Shown here piece by piece: positions 7,760 to 15,733 of a DNA stretch of 64,000 bases. Both the position numbers and the translations under genes were made by a program. How positions within the stretch are numbered: the stretch's first letter is position 1; each line of letters begins with the position of its first letter. The stretch covers positions 2,232,001-2,296,000 of the forward strand of contig NZ_CP151762.1 of the NCBI RefSeq assembly GCF_038443675.1. The letters are read 5' to 3'. Origin of the DNA: Yoonia sp. G8-12. GTDB taxonomy: Bacteria > Pseudomonadota > Alphaproteobacteria > Rhodobacterales > Rhodobacteraceae. Below the pieces are notes generated by a model. The model ran no database searches. It saw only the letters and a program-made list of their open reading frames with translations, and was not told the origin of the DNA.

Positions 7760-8598
7760 GCAGTCTCCAATGCAGCGATAGCCTCAGCTTTCGCCAACGT
7801 CGCGCGCGCCGTGACGATATGCAAGTTCTCAACGATGCGGCCATCGACCACGGCCACGCCCTGCCCTTCGGCCTCGGCCGCTTCAAAGGCTTCGATTTGA
7901 CGGCGGGCCAGATCAATCTCATCCGTCGTCGGGCCAAAGGCGGCATTGGCAATCGCGACTTGGGCGGGATGGATCAGCGTCTTGCCGTCAAATCCCATAT
8001 CACGGCCTTCCGTACATTCTGCGCGCAACCCGTCTTCATCCTTGAAAGCATTATAAACACCATCAAGCGCCACAATCCCCGCAGCCTTCGCCGCCAGCAG
8101 GCAATGCTGCAACGCCATCATCAGCGCGGCACGGCTGCGCGAATTCAGATCCTTCGCCAGATCATTCGTCCCCAACACAAACCCCGCAATCCGCGGATGG
8201 GCGGCGATGCTTTCGGCATTCAAAATCCCCTGCGGCGTTTCCATCATCGCCCAGATCGGCATGTCAGGCACCATGGCCGCCAGCGCATCCACATCGGCAG
8301 GGCCATTCACCTTGGGTAGCAAGATGGCGTCACAATTCATCGCCGCAACTGCCGCCGCATCCGCAGCCCCCCATTCGGTATCAAGGCCGTTGATCCGCAC
8401 GATTTTCAGGCGCGCCCCATATCCACCATCCGCCAAGGCTGCATAAAGCGTATCTCGCGCTGCAACCTTTGCATCGGGTGAAACCGCGTCTTCAAGATCA
8501 AACAGGATCACATCAACCAGCAACCCCCGCGCTTTGTCCAACGCCCTGTCTTTGGACCCGGGGATATAGAGGGCGGAGCGGTATGGGCGGTCATGCAT
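7756..8598 (-). CDS. mcl2: (3S)-malyl-CoA thioesterase / CitE-like lyase (Mcl2)
   Basis: 280 residues of the CitE/HpcH TIM-barrel family. Seen: RSALYIPGSKDRALDKAR, the Mg-binding FDLEDAVSP, VRINGLDTEW, MMETPQGILNAESIA and the late GFDGKTLIHPAQV. The shorter length than malyl-CoA lyase Mcl1 and the linkage to mch point to Mcl2, which hydrolyses malyl-CoA to malate in the ethylmalonyl-CoA pathway. The ATG at 8598 is chosen because GAGGAAG sits just upstream; a longer reading to 8652 adds an unrelated Cys-rich tail. It could alternatively act as a beta-methylmalyl-CoA lyase. Confidence 0.82.
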   Translation of the reverse strand: MHDRPYRSALYIPGSKDRALDKARGLLVDVILFDLEDAVSPDAKVAARDTLYAALADGGYGARLKIVRINGLDTEWGAADAAAVAAMNCDAILLPKVNGPADVDALAAMVPDMPIWAMMETPQGILNAESIAAHPRIAGFVLGTNDLAKDLNSRSRAALMMALQHCLLAAKAAGIVALDGVYNAFKDEDGLRAECTEGRDMGFDGKTLIHPAQVAIANAAFGPTTDEIDLARRQIEAFEAAEAEGQGVAVVDGRIVENLHIVTARATLAKAEAIAALETA

Positions 8599-8783
8599 CG
8601 AATCTTCCTCGCAATAAAGTTGCGCGGAACAGGCCAGAAATTGACACATCATTCAAGACTATTTTGCCGCATTGCAGCAATTCCCGCACCGTTACGGTCT
8701 GTTAACCAATTTCACGCAAGTTCCTCTGACAATTTGATCCACTTGCAGGATCGCTGTGATCCGCTTTGCACAAGGGGAACCAA

Positions 8784-9095
8784 ATGAGACGCATTCTATT
8801 TTTGATGTCCTTCGGGATCGGCGCCATGATGCTGGCCGCACAACAGGCGCACGCGCAGGGGAATTGCGCTGACCACGCCACGGTCGTTGAACGCTTGGGC
8901 GAGCGCTATGGCGAAAGCCGCCAATCCATCGGGCTAGCCAGCGATAACGCAGTGGTTGAGGTGTTTGCCTCAATGGACACAGGCTCTTGGACCATCACGG
9001 TCACTCGGCCGGGTGGGCCGACGTGCCTTGTCGCCGCAGGACAGGCCTATCAATACCTCAACGAACCTTTGGCAAATTTCGACAGTCAAAGCTGA
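8784..9095 (+). CDS. Small exported protein
   Basis: 103 residues with a clear signal peptide (MRRILFLMSFGIGAMMLAAQQAHA, cut before QGNCADH). The mature part has the pattern CADHATVVERLGERYGES, SDNAVVEVFAS, SGSWTITVTRPGG-like and a second Cys before LVAAGQAYQYL. Proteins like this recur as uncharacterised secreted proteins in Rhodobacteraceae. The two Cys may form a disulfide. The ATG at 8784 follows AAGGGG. Monocistronic; function unknown. Confidence 0.75.
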   Translation: MRRILFLMSFGIGAMMLAAQQAHAQGNCADHATVVERLGERYGESRQSIGLASDNAVVEVFASMDTGSWTITVTRPGGPTCLVAAGQAYQYLNEPLANFDSQS

Positions 9096-9110
9096 AACGG
9101 GCGGTCCGGC

Positions 9111-9866
9111 TTATGCCAAAGCGACCCAGATAAGCCGGACACCCGTGAACAACAGCAACACGTAAGTCAGCCCAAAGAACAAACGCTCCGGTATCCAATT
9201 ATGCGCCTTCACGCCAAGCCAGGCGCCGATCAAAGCGAATGGCGCGAGTAGAAAACTCCCCATCAGCGTATCCCAGCTAAAAATCCCCAAGAACGCATAA
9301 GGCACCGCCTTCATCCAGTTGACCGCCCAAAAGACGACCACCGTGGTTGCCTGAAACGTGGTCTTGCTGAGGCCTTGTGACAGCAAAAACACCGCAGAAG
9401 GCGGGCCGCCCGCGTGGCTTACGAAACTGGTAAAGCCGCTCACCAAGCCTGCAATCCACGCAAAGGGTGCGGAAAACGGCATGATGGGGATCACCAACCA
9501 CCCAACCGCGCGGGCCAGCTGAAAGGCAACAAAGGCGAGACAAATCACACCGATCAGCAACCGGAAGACATCACCGTCAACAGACGCATAAAGCCACGCC
9601 GCGATGATGCACCCCGGCACCGCACCGATCATGAGCCCCTTGGCAGAGGGCCAATGCCACTTGCCCCAATAGGGTTTCAATGTAGCGGCATCGACCAGCA
9701 TGAAAAGCGGCAGAACAATCCCCAAAGCAGCGCCCGGGGGCACGACCAAAGCCAGAATCGCACCGCCAACAAAGGCCGCACCAGACCCGAAACCGGCCTT
9801 GGATATGCCACCAAAGATGATGGCAGGGATGCCGACCGCAAAAAATTGCCATCCAAAATCAATCAC
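9111..9866 (-). CDS. TSUP (TauE/SafE) family permease
   Basis: 251 residues, about eight membrane helices, with the duplicated TSUP signatures GGISKAGFGSGAAFVGGAIL near the N-terminus and GFTSFVSHAGGPPSAVFLLSQ in the second half. Members export or import sulfite, sulfoacetate, organosulfur compounds or other anions. The sulfonate cluster 24 kb away releases a sulfonate whose sulfur must leave the cell, so sulfite export is possible, but nothing here proves the substrate. Confidence 0.88.
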   Translation of the reverse strand: MIDFGWQFFAVGIPAIIFGGISKAGFGSGAAFVGGAILALVVPPGAALGIVLPLFMLVDAATLKPYWGKWHWPSAKGLMIGAVPGCIIAAWLYASVDGDVFRLLIGVICLAFVAFQLARAVGWLVIPIMPFSAPFAWIAGLVSGFTSFVSHAGGPPSAVFLLSQGLSKTTFQATTVVVFWAVNWMKAVPYAFLGIFSWDTLMGSFLLAPFALIGAWLGVKAHNWIPERLFFGLTYVLLLFTGVRLIWVALA

Positions 9867-9901
9867 GCCGGGCGTCCGAATTGTCCTTCATTCCAGTATC
9901 G

Positions 9902-9911
9902 TTAGCGCTAA
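9902..9911. promoter_or_regulatory. LacI-type palindrome TTAGCGCTAA upstream of mdh
   Basis: A perfect 10-bp palindrome with the central CG step typical of LacI-family operators, about 115 bp before the mdh start and outside both flanking genes. Sites of this type are expected for CceR, a LacI regulator of central carbon genes in Rhodobacter. The assignment is inferred. Confidence 0.4.
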
Positions 9912-10024
9912 GGGCGCGGCTTGGCTACTGCGCCTTGCGTGATGCCGCGATGCAGCACTCTTGCGCGCGCGGCTGCAAAGCCTTACCCAAACGCCGAAAC
10001 CAAATCACCAAAGGACCTGTTTCA

Positions 10025-10987
10025 ATGGCCAGACCTAAGATTGCCCTCATCGGCGCCGGACAGATCGGCGGCACGCTCGCACACCTCGCAGCGGTCAAAG
10101 AACTCGGCGATGTTGTGCTCTTCGATATTGCCGAAGGCATCCCCCAAGGTAAGGCGCTTGATATCGCCGAATCCGGCCCTGCGGCCAAATTTGACGGCAG
10201 CTTCAAAGGCGCCAACAGCTACGAAGATATCGCAGGCGCAGACGTCTGCATCGTCACCGCCGGTGTCGCACGCAAGCCGGGCATGTCCCGTGATGACCTG
10301 TTGGGTATCAACCTCAAGGTCATGAAATCCGTTGGCGAAGGCATTGCAGCCCACGCACCGAACGCCTTCGTGATCTGCATCACCAACCCGCTGGACGCGA
10401 TGGTTTGGGCGCTGCGTGAATTCTCCGGCCTGCCACACCACATGGTCTGCGGCATGGCGGGTGTGCTCGATTCGGCGCGCTTCCGTCATTTCCTTGCCGA
10501 AGAATTCAACGTCTCCATGCGCGACGTGACAGCCTTTGTTCTGGGCGGGCATGGCGACACGATGGTGCCGCTGACACGCTATTCGACCGTGGCCGGTATC
10601 CCCTTGCCAGATCTGGTCGACATGGGCTGGACCACACAAGAAAAACTCGACGCGATTGTGCAGCGTACACGCGACGGCGGTGCCGAAATCGTTGGTTTGC
10701 TGAAAACCGGCTCTGCCTTCTACGCGCCAGCCACATCCGGCATCGAAATGGCCGAAGCATACCTCAAAGACCAAAAGCGTCTGCTGCCATGTGCGGCACA
10801 TGTTGACGGGGCTTACGGCCTTGATGGTTTCTACGTTGGTGTGCCTACCGTGATCGGCGCAGGCGGCATCGAGCGTGTTGTCGAGATCAAGATGAACAAA
10901 GAAGAGCAGGCGATGTTCGACAAATCCGTCGACGCCGTCAAAGGTCTGGTTGAAGCCTGCAAAGGCATCGACGACAGCCTCGCGTAA
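10025..10987 (+). CDS. mdh: Malate dehydrogenase
   Basis: 320 residues, the lactate-dehydrogenase-like malate dehydrogenase common in alphaproteobacteria. Seen: NAD-binding IALIGAGQIGGTLAHLA, substrate Arg in VARKPGMSRDDLLGIN, ITNPLDAM, and the catalytic His in VLGGHGDTMVPL. It oxidises malate to oxaloacetate. AAAGGA lies upstream of the ATG at 10025; an upstream in-frame extension to 9881 is rejected because it covers the promoter region and has no family match. mdh precedes the suc operon, the usual Rhodobacteraceae order, here with a glycosyltransferase gene between. Confidence 0.96.
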   Translation: MARPKIALIGAGQIGGTLAHLAAVKELGDVVLFDIAEGIPQGKALDIAESGPAAKFDGSFKGANSYEDIAGADVCIVTAGVARKPGMSRDDLLGINLKVMKSVGEGIAAHAPNAFVICITNPLDAMVWALREFSGLPHHMVCGMAGVLDSARFRHFLAEEFNVSMRDVTAFVLGGHGDTMVPLTRYSTVAGIPLPDLVDMGWTTQEKLDAIVQRTRDGGAEIVGLLKTGSAFYAPATSGIEMAEAYLKDQKRLLPCAAHVDGAYGLDGFYVGVPTVIGAGGIERVVEIKMNKEEQAMFDKSVDAVKGLVEACKGIDDSLA

Positions 10988-11010
10988 ACACGCGGTCCAA
11001 AAACGCTCCG

Positions 11011-11040
11011 AAGGGTCGCCCATTGGGCGGCCCTTTCGCG
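11011..11040. terminator. Terminator between mdh and the glycosyltransferase
   Basis: AGGGTCGCCC (11012-11021) pairs with GGGCGGCCCT (11025-11034), with T-rich sequence to 11044. On the minus strand the stem is followed by GTTTTTGG, so it can also serve the convergent gene. Confidence 0.75.
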
Positions 11041-11050
11041 TTTTATGCGC

Positions 11051-12061
11051 CTATTTGAGCAAATAATCCGCAACACGCTTCTTATGACGGTTCAACCAGC
11101 GATCAACATTTTGCAGGCTTGGATCGGCGATCTGGTCGGGGAAATACCGGGCAACGGCCTGCGACGGGTCAAAGACCCGATCATCCCAAAGTCCACGTTT
11201 GCGCAATTGGGCAATCGCCTGCGCATCCGGGCATTTGAGCCGCTGGTAGAGCGCTGCTGCCGCGCTCGGGGCCGCGATTAGCTCATCCGCCTGCCGTCGA
11301 CGGTGATCCGAGGGCGGCATGCCATCACGCTCTTGCAGCGCATGCACCATGCGCGCCAGTTTATAGGCCCAGTAAGTCTGGGTCAGCCCTTCGAAATGCA
11401 GCAACTCCATCGCCTCGATCGCGGCGCGCGCGCTGATAACCTCTTGATCCGCGGTCGCAGGGCGCGGGCGATGGATGGACATATGCAAACTGCGCCCGGT
11501 GCGCACAAAAGCCTTGCCTTGCGAATGCCCCGTCAGCCCCCGATAGGTCAGCGCATAGTCCGCACCAAAGAGCGCGACGCCACGCTTTTGGGGCACGCGA
11601 AACGGCCGCCGGAACGCGCCATCAAAAATATGCGCGCCCATCTCGCCAAGGGGATGCACACGCTCTGCCACATGAAGAAGCAGACAAGCGGTCTCGGCGG
11701 GCACATCGCGCAGGGCATCGGACACCGGCACACCTGCGCGCACGAACTCATCGGCATCGCAATGCAAAATCCAGTCCGCAGTTGTCCGTGTGTAGGCATC
11801 GCGGGCATTGCGCACTTGGCGTACCTGATGGCGGCGCGGGCGGCTTTTACCAAGGCGCCGCCAATGGGCCGCATCGCAGGGAACAACAGTGACCTGAGGC
11901 AAATGCACCAAACGGGCCTGCACCGCATCTCGCGGCCTGTCGCAGTACAGAAATATCTGCGCCGCACCCAGCGACAGGTGCCAGGCCACAAAGGCCTGCA
12001 CCAATGCAGGGGGCTCATCAATCGTTGCGACAACCGCCCAAGTCGGAGTTTCTTTCACCAT
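11051..12061 (-). CDS. Glycosyltransferase family 2-like protein
   Basis: 336 residues. The N-terminal VVATIDEPPALVQAFVAWHLSLGA and the metal-binding DxD in WILHCDADEFV are the marks of the GT-A glycosyltransferases that appear as glycosyl transferase family 2 / DUF4915-like proteins in Roseobacters. The C-terminal part is basic and helical (RWLNRHKKRVADYLL). Its acceptor is unknown; a surface polysaccharide role is plausible. It is monocistronic, diverges from sucC and shares with it the intergenic region holding the TGTGATCACA pair. Confidence 0.75.
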   Translation of the reverse strand: MVKETPTWAVVATIDEPPALVQAFVAWHLSLGAAQIFLYCDRPRDAVQARLVHLPQVTVVPCDAAHWRRLGKSRPRRHQVRQVRNARDAYTRTTADWILHCDADEFVRAGVPVSDALRDVPAETACLLLHVAERVHPLGEMGAHIFDGAFRRPFRVPQKRGVALFGADYALTYRGLTGHSQGKAFVRTGRSLHMSIHRPRPATADQEVISARAAIEAMELLHFEGLTQTYWAYKLARMVHALQERDGMPPSDHRRRQADELIAAPSAAAALYQRLKCPDAQAIAQLRKRGLWDDRVFDPSQAVARYFPDQIADPSLQNVDRWLNRHKKRVADYLLK

Positions 12062-12135
12062 ACTCTCTTTGCTATCATTAACCCGAATCTTTCAAAACTC
12101 CTTAAAGCAGGCCAATATGACGGTCAGCGACAGTT

Positions 12136-12166
12136 TGTGATCACAGAATTTTTTACTGTGATCACA
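12136..12166. promoter_or_regulatory. Paired TGTGATCACA operator upstream of sucC
   Basis: Two exact copies at 12136-12145 and 12157-12166, again 21 bp apart, in the 202-bp divergent region between the glycosyltransferase and sucC, about 100-130 bp before the sucC start. Identical arrangement to the sdh promoter. Confidence 0.72.
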
Positions 12167-12263
12167 AATGTTCGATTTTCCATGGATTTGGTACTTTTCG
12201 CTTATAACCGCTCTTTTTTCCATGTTTAGGTGCGGCCAACCGAAGCCAAATTGGAATTGTCTT

Positions 12264-13457
12264 ATGAACATTCACGAATATCAGGCCAAAGCTCTCTTGC
12301 GCAGCTATGGCGCGCCCGTCTCTGATGGCCGCCCTGTCACCCGCGCGGAAGACGCCAAAACCGCCGCTGGCGAACTTGACGGACCACTCTGGGTCGTCAA
12401 GGCGCAGATCCACGCGGGTGGACGCGGCAAAGGCAAATTCAAAGAAGCTGACGCTGGCGAAGCGGGCGGTGTGCGCCTGACCAAATCGGTCGAAGAAGCC
12501 GCGCAAGAAGCCAAGAAAATGCTGGGCCGCACATTGGTCACGCACCAGACAGGCCCTGCAGGCAAGCAAGTCAACCGCATCTACATCGAAGACGGTTCCG
12601 GCATTGAGACAGAAATGTACCTCGCCCTGCTGGTCGACCGCGCGACAAGCCGCATAGGTTTCGTCGTCTCGACCGAAGGCGGCATGGATATTGAGGAAGT
12701 GGCCGAGAACACGCCTGAGAAGATCCTCAACTTCACCGTTGATCCCGCCACCGGATATCAGCCGTTCCACGGCCGCCGCGTTGCTTTTGCACTGGGGCTG
12801 AAAGGCAACCAGATCAAGCAGTGCGTGGCGCTGATGGGCAACCTCTACCGCGCTTTCACTGAAAAAGACATGGAGATGCTGGAAATCAACCCGCTGATCG
12901 TCACAGACGGCGGTGATCTCAAAGTACTCGACGCCAAGGTCGCTTTCGACGGCAACGCGATCTACCGCCACGCCGATATCGCCGCCCTGCGCGACGAGAC
13001 CGAAGAAGACTCCAAAGAACTGCAAGCCTCCAAGTACGACCTGAACTACATCGCGCTCGACGGTGAAATCGGCTGCATGGTCAACGGCGCGGGCCTTGCC
13101 ATGGCGACGATGGACATCATCAAACTTTACGGGGCCGAACCTGCCAACTTCCTCGACGTAGGCGGCGGCGCGACCAAGGAAAAAGTGACCGAGGCGTTCA
13201 AGATCATCACCTCCGACCCGCAGGTCAAAGGTATCCTCGTGAACATCTTCGGCGGCATCATGCGCTGCGATGTCATCGCAGAGGGCGTCATCGCTGCGGT
13301 GAAAGAAGTGGGCCTGAAGGTGCCACTGGTCGTGCGTCTGGAAGGTACGAACGTGGAAAAAGGCAAAGAGATCATCCGCACCTCCGGCCTTGATGTGATC
13401 GCAGCGGATGACTTGAAGGATGGCGCGCAGAAGATCGTGAAGGCGGTGAAGGGCTAA
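12264..13457 (+). CDS. sucC: Succinyl-CoA synthetase beta subunit
   Basis: 397 residues, the usual length. ATP-grasp fold with MNIHEYQAKALLRSYGAPV, WVVKAQIHAGGRGKGK, NPLIVTDGGDL-type metal site and the C-terminal CoA-ligase domain (NFLDVGGGATKEKV, VNIFGGIMRCDVIAEG). With SucD it makes succinate plus ATP or GTP from succinyl-CoA. The ATG at 12264 begins the conserved family N-terminus; upstream in-frame codons are not conserved. In most relatives sucD follows directly, but here a foreign-looking gene intervenes. Confidence 0.96.
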   Translation: MNIHEYQAKALLRSYGAPVSDGRPVTRAEDAKTAAGELDGPLWVVKAQIHAGGRGKGKFKEADAGEAGGVRLTKSVEEAAQEAKKMLGRTLVTHQTGPAGKQVNRIYIEDGSGIETEMYLALLVDRATSRIGFVVSTEGGMDIEEVAENTPEKILNFTVDPATGYQPFHGRRVAFALGLKGNQIKQCVALMGNLYRAFTEKDMEMLEINPLIVTDGGDLKVLDAKVAFDGNAIYRHADIAALRDETEEDSKELQASKYDLNYIALDGEIGCMVNGAGLAMATMDIIKLYGAEPANFLDVGGGATKEKVTEAFKIITSDPQVKGILVNIFGGIMRCDVIAEGVIAAVKEVGLKVPLVVRLEGTNVEKGKEIIRTSGLDVIAADDLKDGAQKIVKAVKG

Positions 13458-13461
13458 GAAT

Positions 13462-14055
13462 TTGTCTGCTTCGATTGATACCAGCATTCCACACCGCTTC
13501 ATGACAGCGGGACGCGCCCAATTTGTGATCGTCGGCGCTATTCTTCTGGCTACGCTTGGGGGCTATACATCGATCCACTTTCTAGACTGGGAAAATACGA
13601 GGCGCGGACCGGCGCTCTACTATATGAGCTTCTTAGTGATCCCTACAATGATAGCTCTGTTGTTTCTCCTTGTCTTGCAATGTCGCCGTTCTAAGACATT
13701 CGCCGTAACAATCGATGCAGCTGGAATTGTTGACAAACGGATAGTGTCCGACATCATAGAGTGGCGCGATATAGCCAGCATACGGTTCAAACCCTCACGA
13801 TCGATCGGGAAGTCCGTAGGCAAGCTCGAAATCTCACTAATCGAAGATAGAAAAGTGTCACTGCAGCCGCCATTTGGTAGCCGTTTGGGAAGACTAGTAT
13901 TTTTGGGCCGGGTCGCAGCCTCGCCAATCATCATTGGCTCTCATGGCCTCAAGTCAGGTTTCAAAAAGCTCAAAGAAGTCGTTACCGCCTTCGCAATCCT
14001 TCATTCTCATATCAAAATTGTCGACCACACGCCGGTTGATGAAGAGCAAACATAA
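13462..14055 (+). CDS. Membrane protein inserted between sucC and sucD
   Basis: 197 residues, TTG start (an ATG at 13501 is possible). Two membrane helices (about 20-42 and 52-73) are followed by a cytosolic domain beginning FAVTIDAAGIVDKRIVSD, with IIEWRDIASIRFKPS. This is the strand-rich layout of STM3941-like or bacterial PH-type domains. GC is visibly lower than in sucC and sucD. It lies 4 bases after sucC and 15 before sucD, so it is read with the operon. No link to succinyl-CoA synthetase is known; it looks like an acquired passenger. Confidence 0.7.
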   Translation: MSASIDTSIPHRFMTAGRAQFVIVGAILLATLGGYTSIHFLDWENTRRGPALYYMSFLVIPTMIALLFLLVLQCRRSKTFAVTIDAAGIVDKRIVSDIIEWRDIASIRFKPSRSIGKSVGKLEISLIEDRKVSLQPPFGSRLGRLVFLGRVAASPIIIGSHGLKSGFKKLKEVVTAFAILHSHIKIVDHTPVDEEQT

Positions 14056-14070
14056 CTAGGAGCCACCAAC

Positions 14071-14951
14071 ATGGCCATTCTCGTAAACGAAAACACCAAA
14101 GTCATCTGTCAGGGCCTTACCGGTTCACAGGGCACATTCCACTCCGAGCAAGCGATTGCTTACGGCACTAAAATGGTCGGCGGCGTGACCCCCGGCAAAG
14201 GTGGGCAGACCCACCTCGACCTGCCGATCTTCAACTCGGTCCACGAAGCCAAACACGTGACCGAGGCCAACGCCTCTGTTATCTACGTGCCACCCCCTTT
14301 GCAGCGGATTCAATCCTCGAAGCGATCGACGCCGAAATGGAACTGATCATCTGCATCACCGAAGGCATCCCGGTGCTGGACATGATGCGCGTGAAAAAGG
14401 CGCTGGAAGGCTCCACCTCCCGCCTGATCGGGCCGAACTGCCCCGGTGTCATTACACCAGACGCCTGCAAAATCGGCATCATGCCCGGCCACATCCACAA
14501 GCGCGGGTCGGTCGGCGTTGTCTCCCGTTCCGGCACGCTGACATATGAGGCTGTGAAACAGACATCCGACAGCGGCCTTGGTCAGTCCACTGCGGTGGGT
14601 ATCGGCGGCGATCCGATCAAAGGCACCGAGCATATCGACGTGCTGGAAATGTTCCTTGCAGATGACGAAACCCAATCCATCATCATGATCGGCGAAATCG
14701 GCGGCTCTGCCGAAGAGGAAGCGGCGCAGTTCCTTGCCGATGAACGCAAGAAAGGCCGCTGGAAGCCAACAGCCGGTTTCATCGCAGGCCGCACAGCGCC
14801 TCCGGGCCGCCGCATGGGCCACGCCGGTGCGATTGTCGCAGGCGGCAAAGGCGACGCCGAAAGCAAGATCGAAGCGATGAAATCCGCTGGCATCATCGTG
14901 GCTGACAGCCCCGCCACACTGGGCGAGGCTGTGCTGAAGGCAATTGGGTAA
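14071..14951 (+). CDS. sucD: Succinyl-CoA synthetase alpha subunit, with a one-base frameshift
   Basis: The first 75 residues (MAILVNENTKVICQGLTGSQ onward to VIYVPPP) and the remainder (from FAADSILEAIDAEMELIICITEG) are in different frames. The break is at a run of five C (14293-14297). Six C would restore a continuous 293-residue SucD, with CoA-binding GLTGSQGTFHSEQAI, the phospho-His region MGHAGAIVAGG and all other family parts intact. TAGGAG precedes the ATG. The gene is essential to the TCA cycle and both halves are well conserved, so a sequencing deletion is much more likely than a real lesion. Confidence 0.93.
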
Positions 14952-14977
14952 GCGGCCACCAGTGAAGGAGTGAAAAT

Positions 14978-15667
14978 TTGGTTCTCGTATGCCATAAAAA
15001 GCAATTGGTTTACCTCAAGACCAACAAGACTGCAGGAACATCTGTTGAGATGTTCCTGCAATCGACGCTGTCCGGTCGAAAAGTAACCGAGAAACAACAC
15101 TCCTCCAACGACGGTGACCTCATTGTCGGACATCGGCTCTTGTCCAAGAAAGAACAAACCCAAGACGATATGACTTGGTACCCTCATATGACTGCGGAAA
15201 AAGTTTGCGCGGCTTTAGGCAACGACAAGTTCGAGAGTTATCTCAAGGTTGCATGTGTGCGTAACCCTTATGACCTCGTGATATCACGGTTCCATTGGAA
15301 CAATACGCGACTGGGTATCTCACACAAAGCCGATGATCATGCTAAAGTGCGTGCTTCATTCGAAAAATTCCTTGTTGGCGAGGAGTTTACAAATAGCGCC
15401 GAGGTGGTTTTCCTGAGCGGCCGCTTTGTACCAGATGTTCTTATCAGGTTCGAAAACCTAGCGGCTGACCTTCAAACACTCTGTAACCGGTTAAGCATTG
15501 CATTTGCCCCTCAGCACTTGCCATTGACAAAAAACACCAAGCCGCAACGTGGTGAGATGAGGGTTGCAGACTACTACACAGATAAAACATGCGATCTGGT
15601 GCAGGAAAAATTTGAATGGTTGTTTCAATATGCCAACTACGAAACTGCTATGCCTGTTAGTTCGTGA
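14978..15667 (+). CDS. Sulfotransferase-like protein inserted between sucD and sucA
   Basis: 229 residues with the two PAPS-binding signatures of the sulfotransferase fold: LVYLKTNKTAGTSVEMFL near the N-terminus (5'-phosphosulfate loop KTAGTS, residues 17-22) and ACVRNPYDLVISRFHWNN (3'-phosphate site). It resembles the family-2-like sulfotransferases that modify polysaccharides. It starts at TTG with GAAGGAG (14963-14969) at correct spacing. GC is low against the operon average. The acceptor is unknown. It sits 26 bases after sucD and 66 before sucA, so it is probably cotranscribed. Confidence 0.72.
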   Translation: MVLVCHKKQLVYLKTNKTAGTSVEMFLQSTLSGRKVTEKQHSSNDGDLIVGHRLLSKKEQTQDDMTWYPHMTAEKVCAALGNDKFESYLKVACVRNPYDLVISRFHWNNTRLGISHKADDHAKVRASFEKFLVGEEFTNSAEVVFLSGRFVPDVLIRFENLAADLQTLCNRLSIAFAPQHLPLTKNTKPQRGEMRVADYYTDKTCDLVQEKFEWLFQYANYETAMPVSS

Positions 15668-15733
15668 ACGAAGTCCTGTCATCGGGTAAACAAAAATTCT
15701 TGGCCTTACACTTCATATGAAGCGAGAAAAAAT

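Noticed and set aside
10022..11023. 333-codon frame opposite mdh
   Set aside because: Antisense shadow of mdh; also crosses the mdh terminator.
12162..13502. 446-codon open frame on the minus strand across sucC
   Set aside because: It mirrors sucC codon by codon; its His/Phe/Asp-rich product has no family features. An effect of GC-rich third positions.
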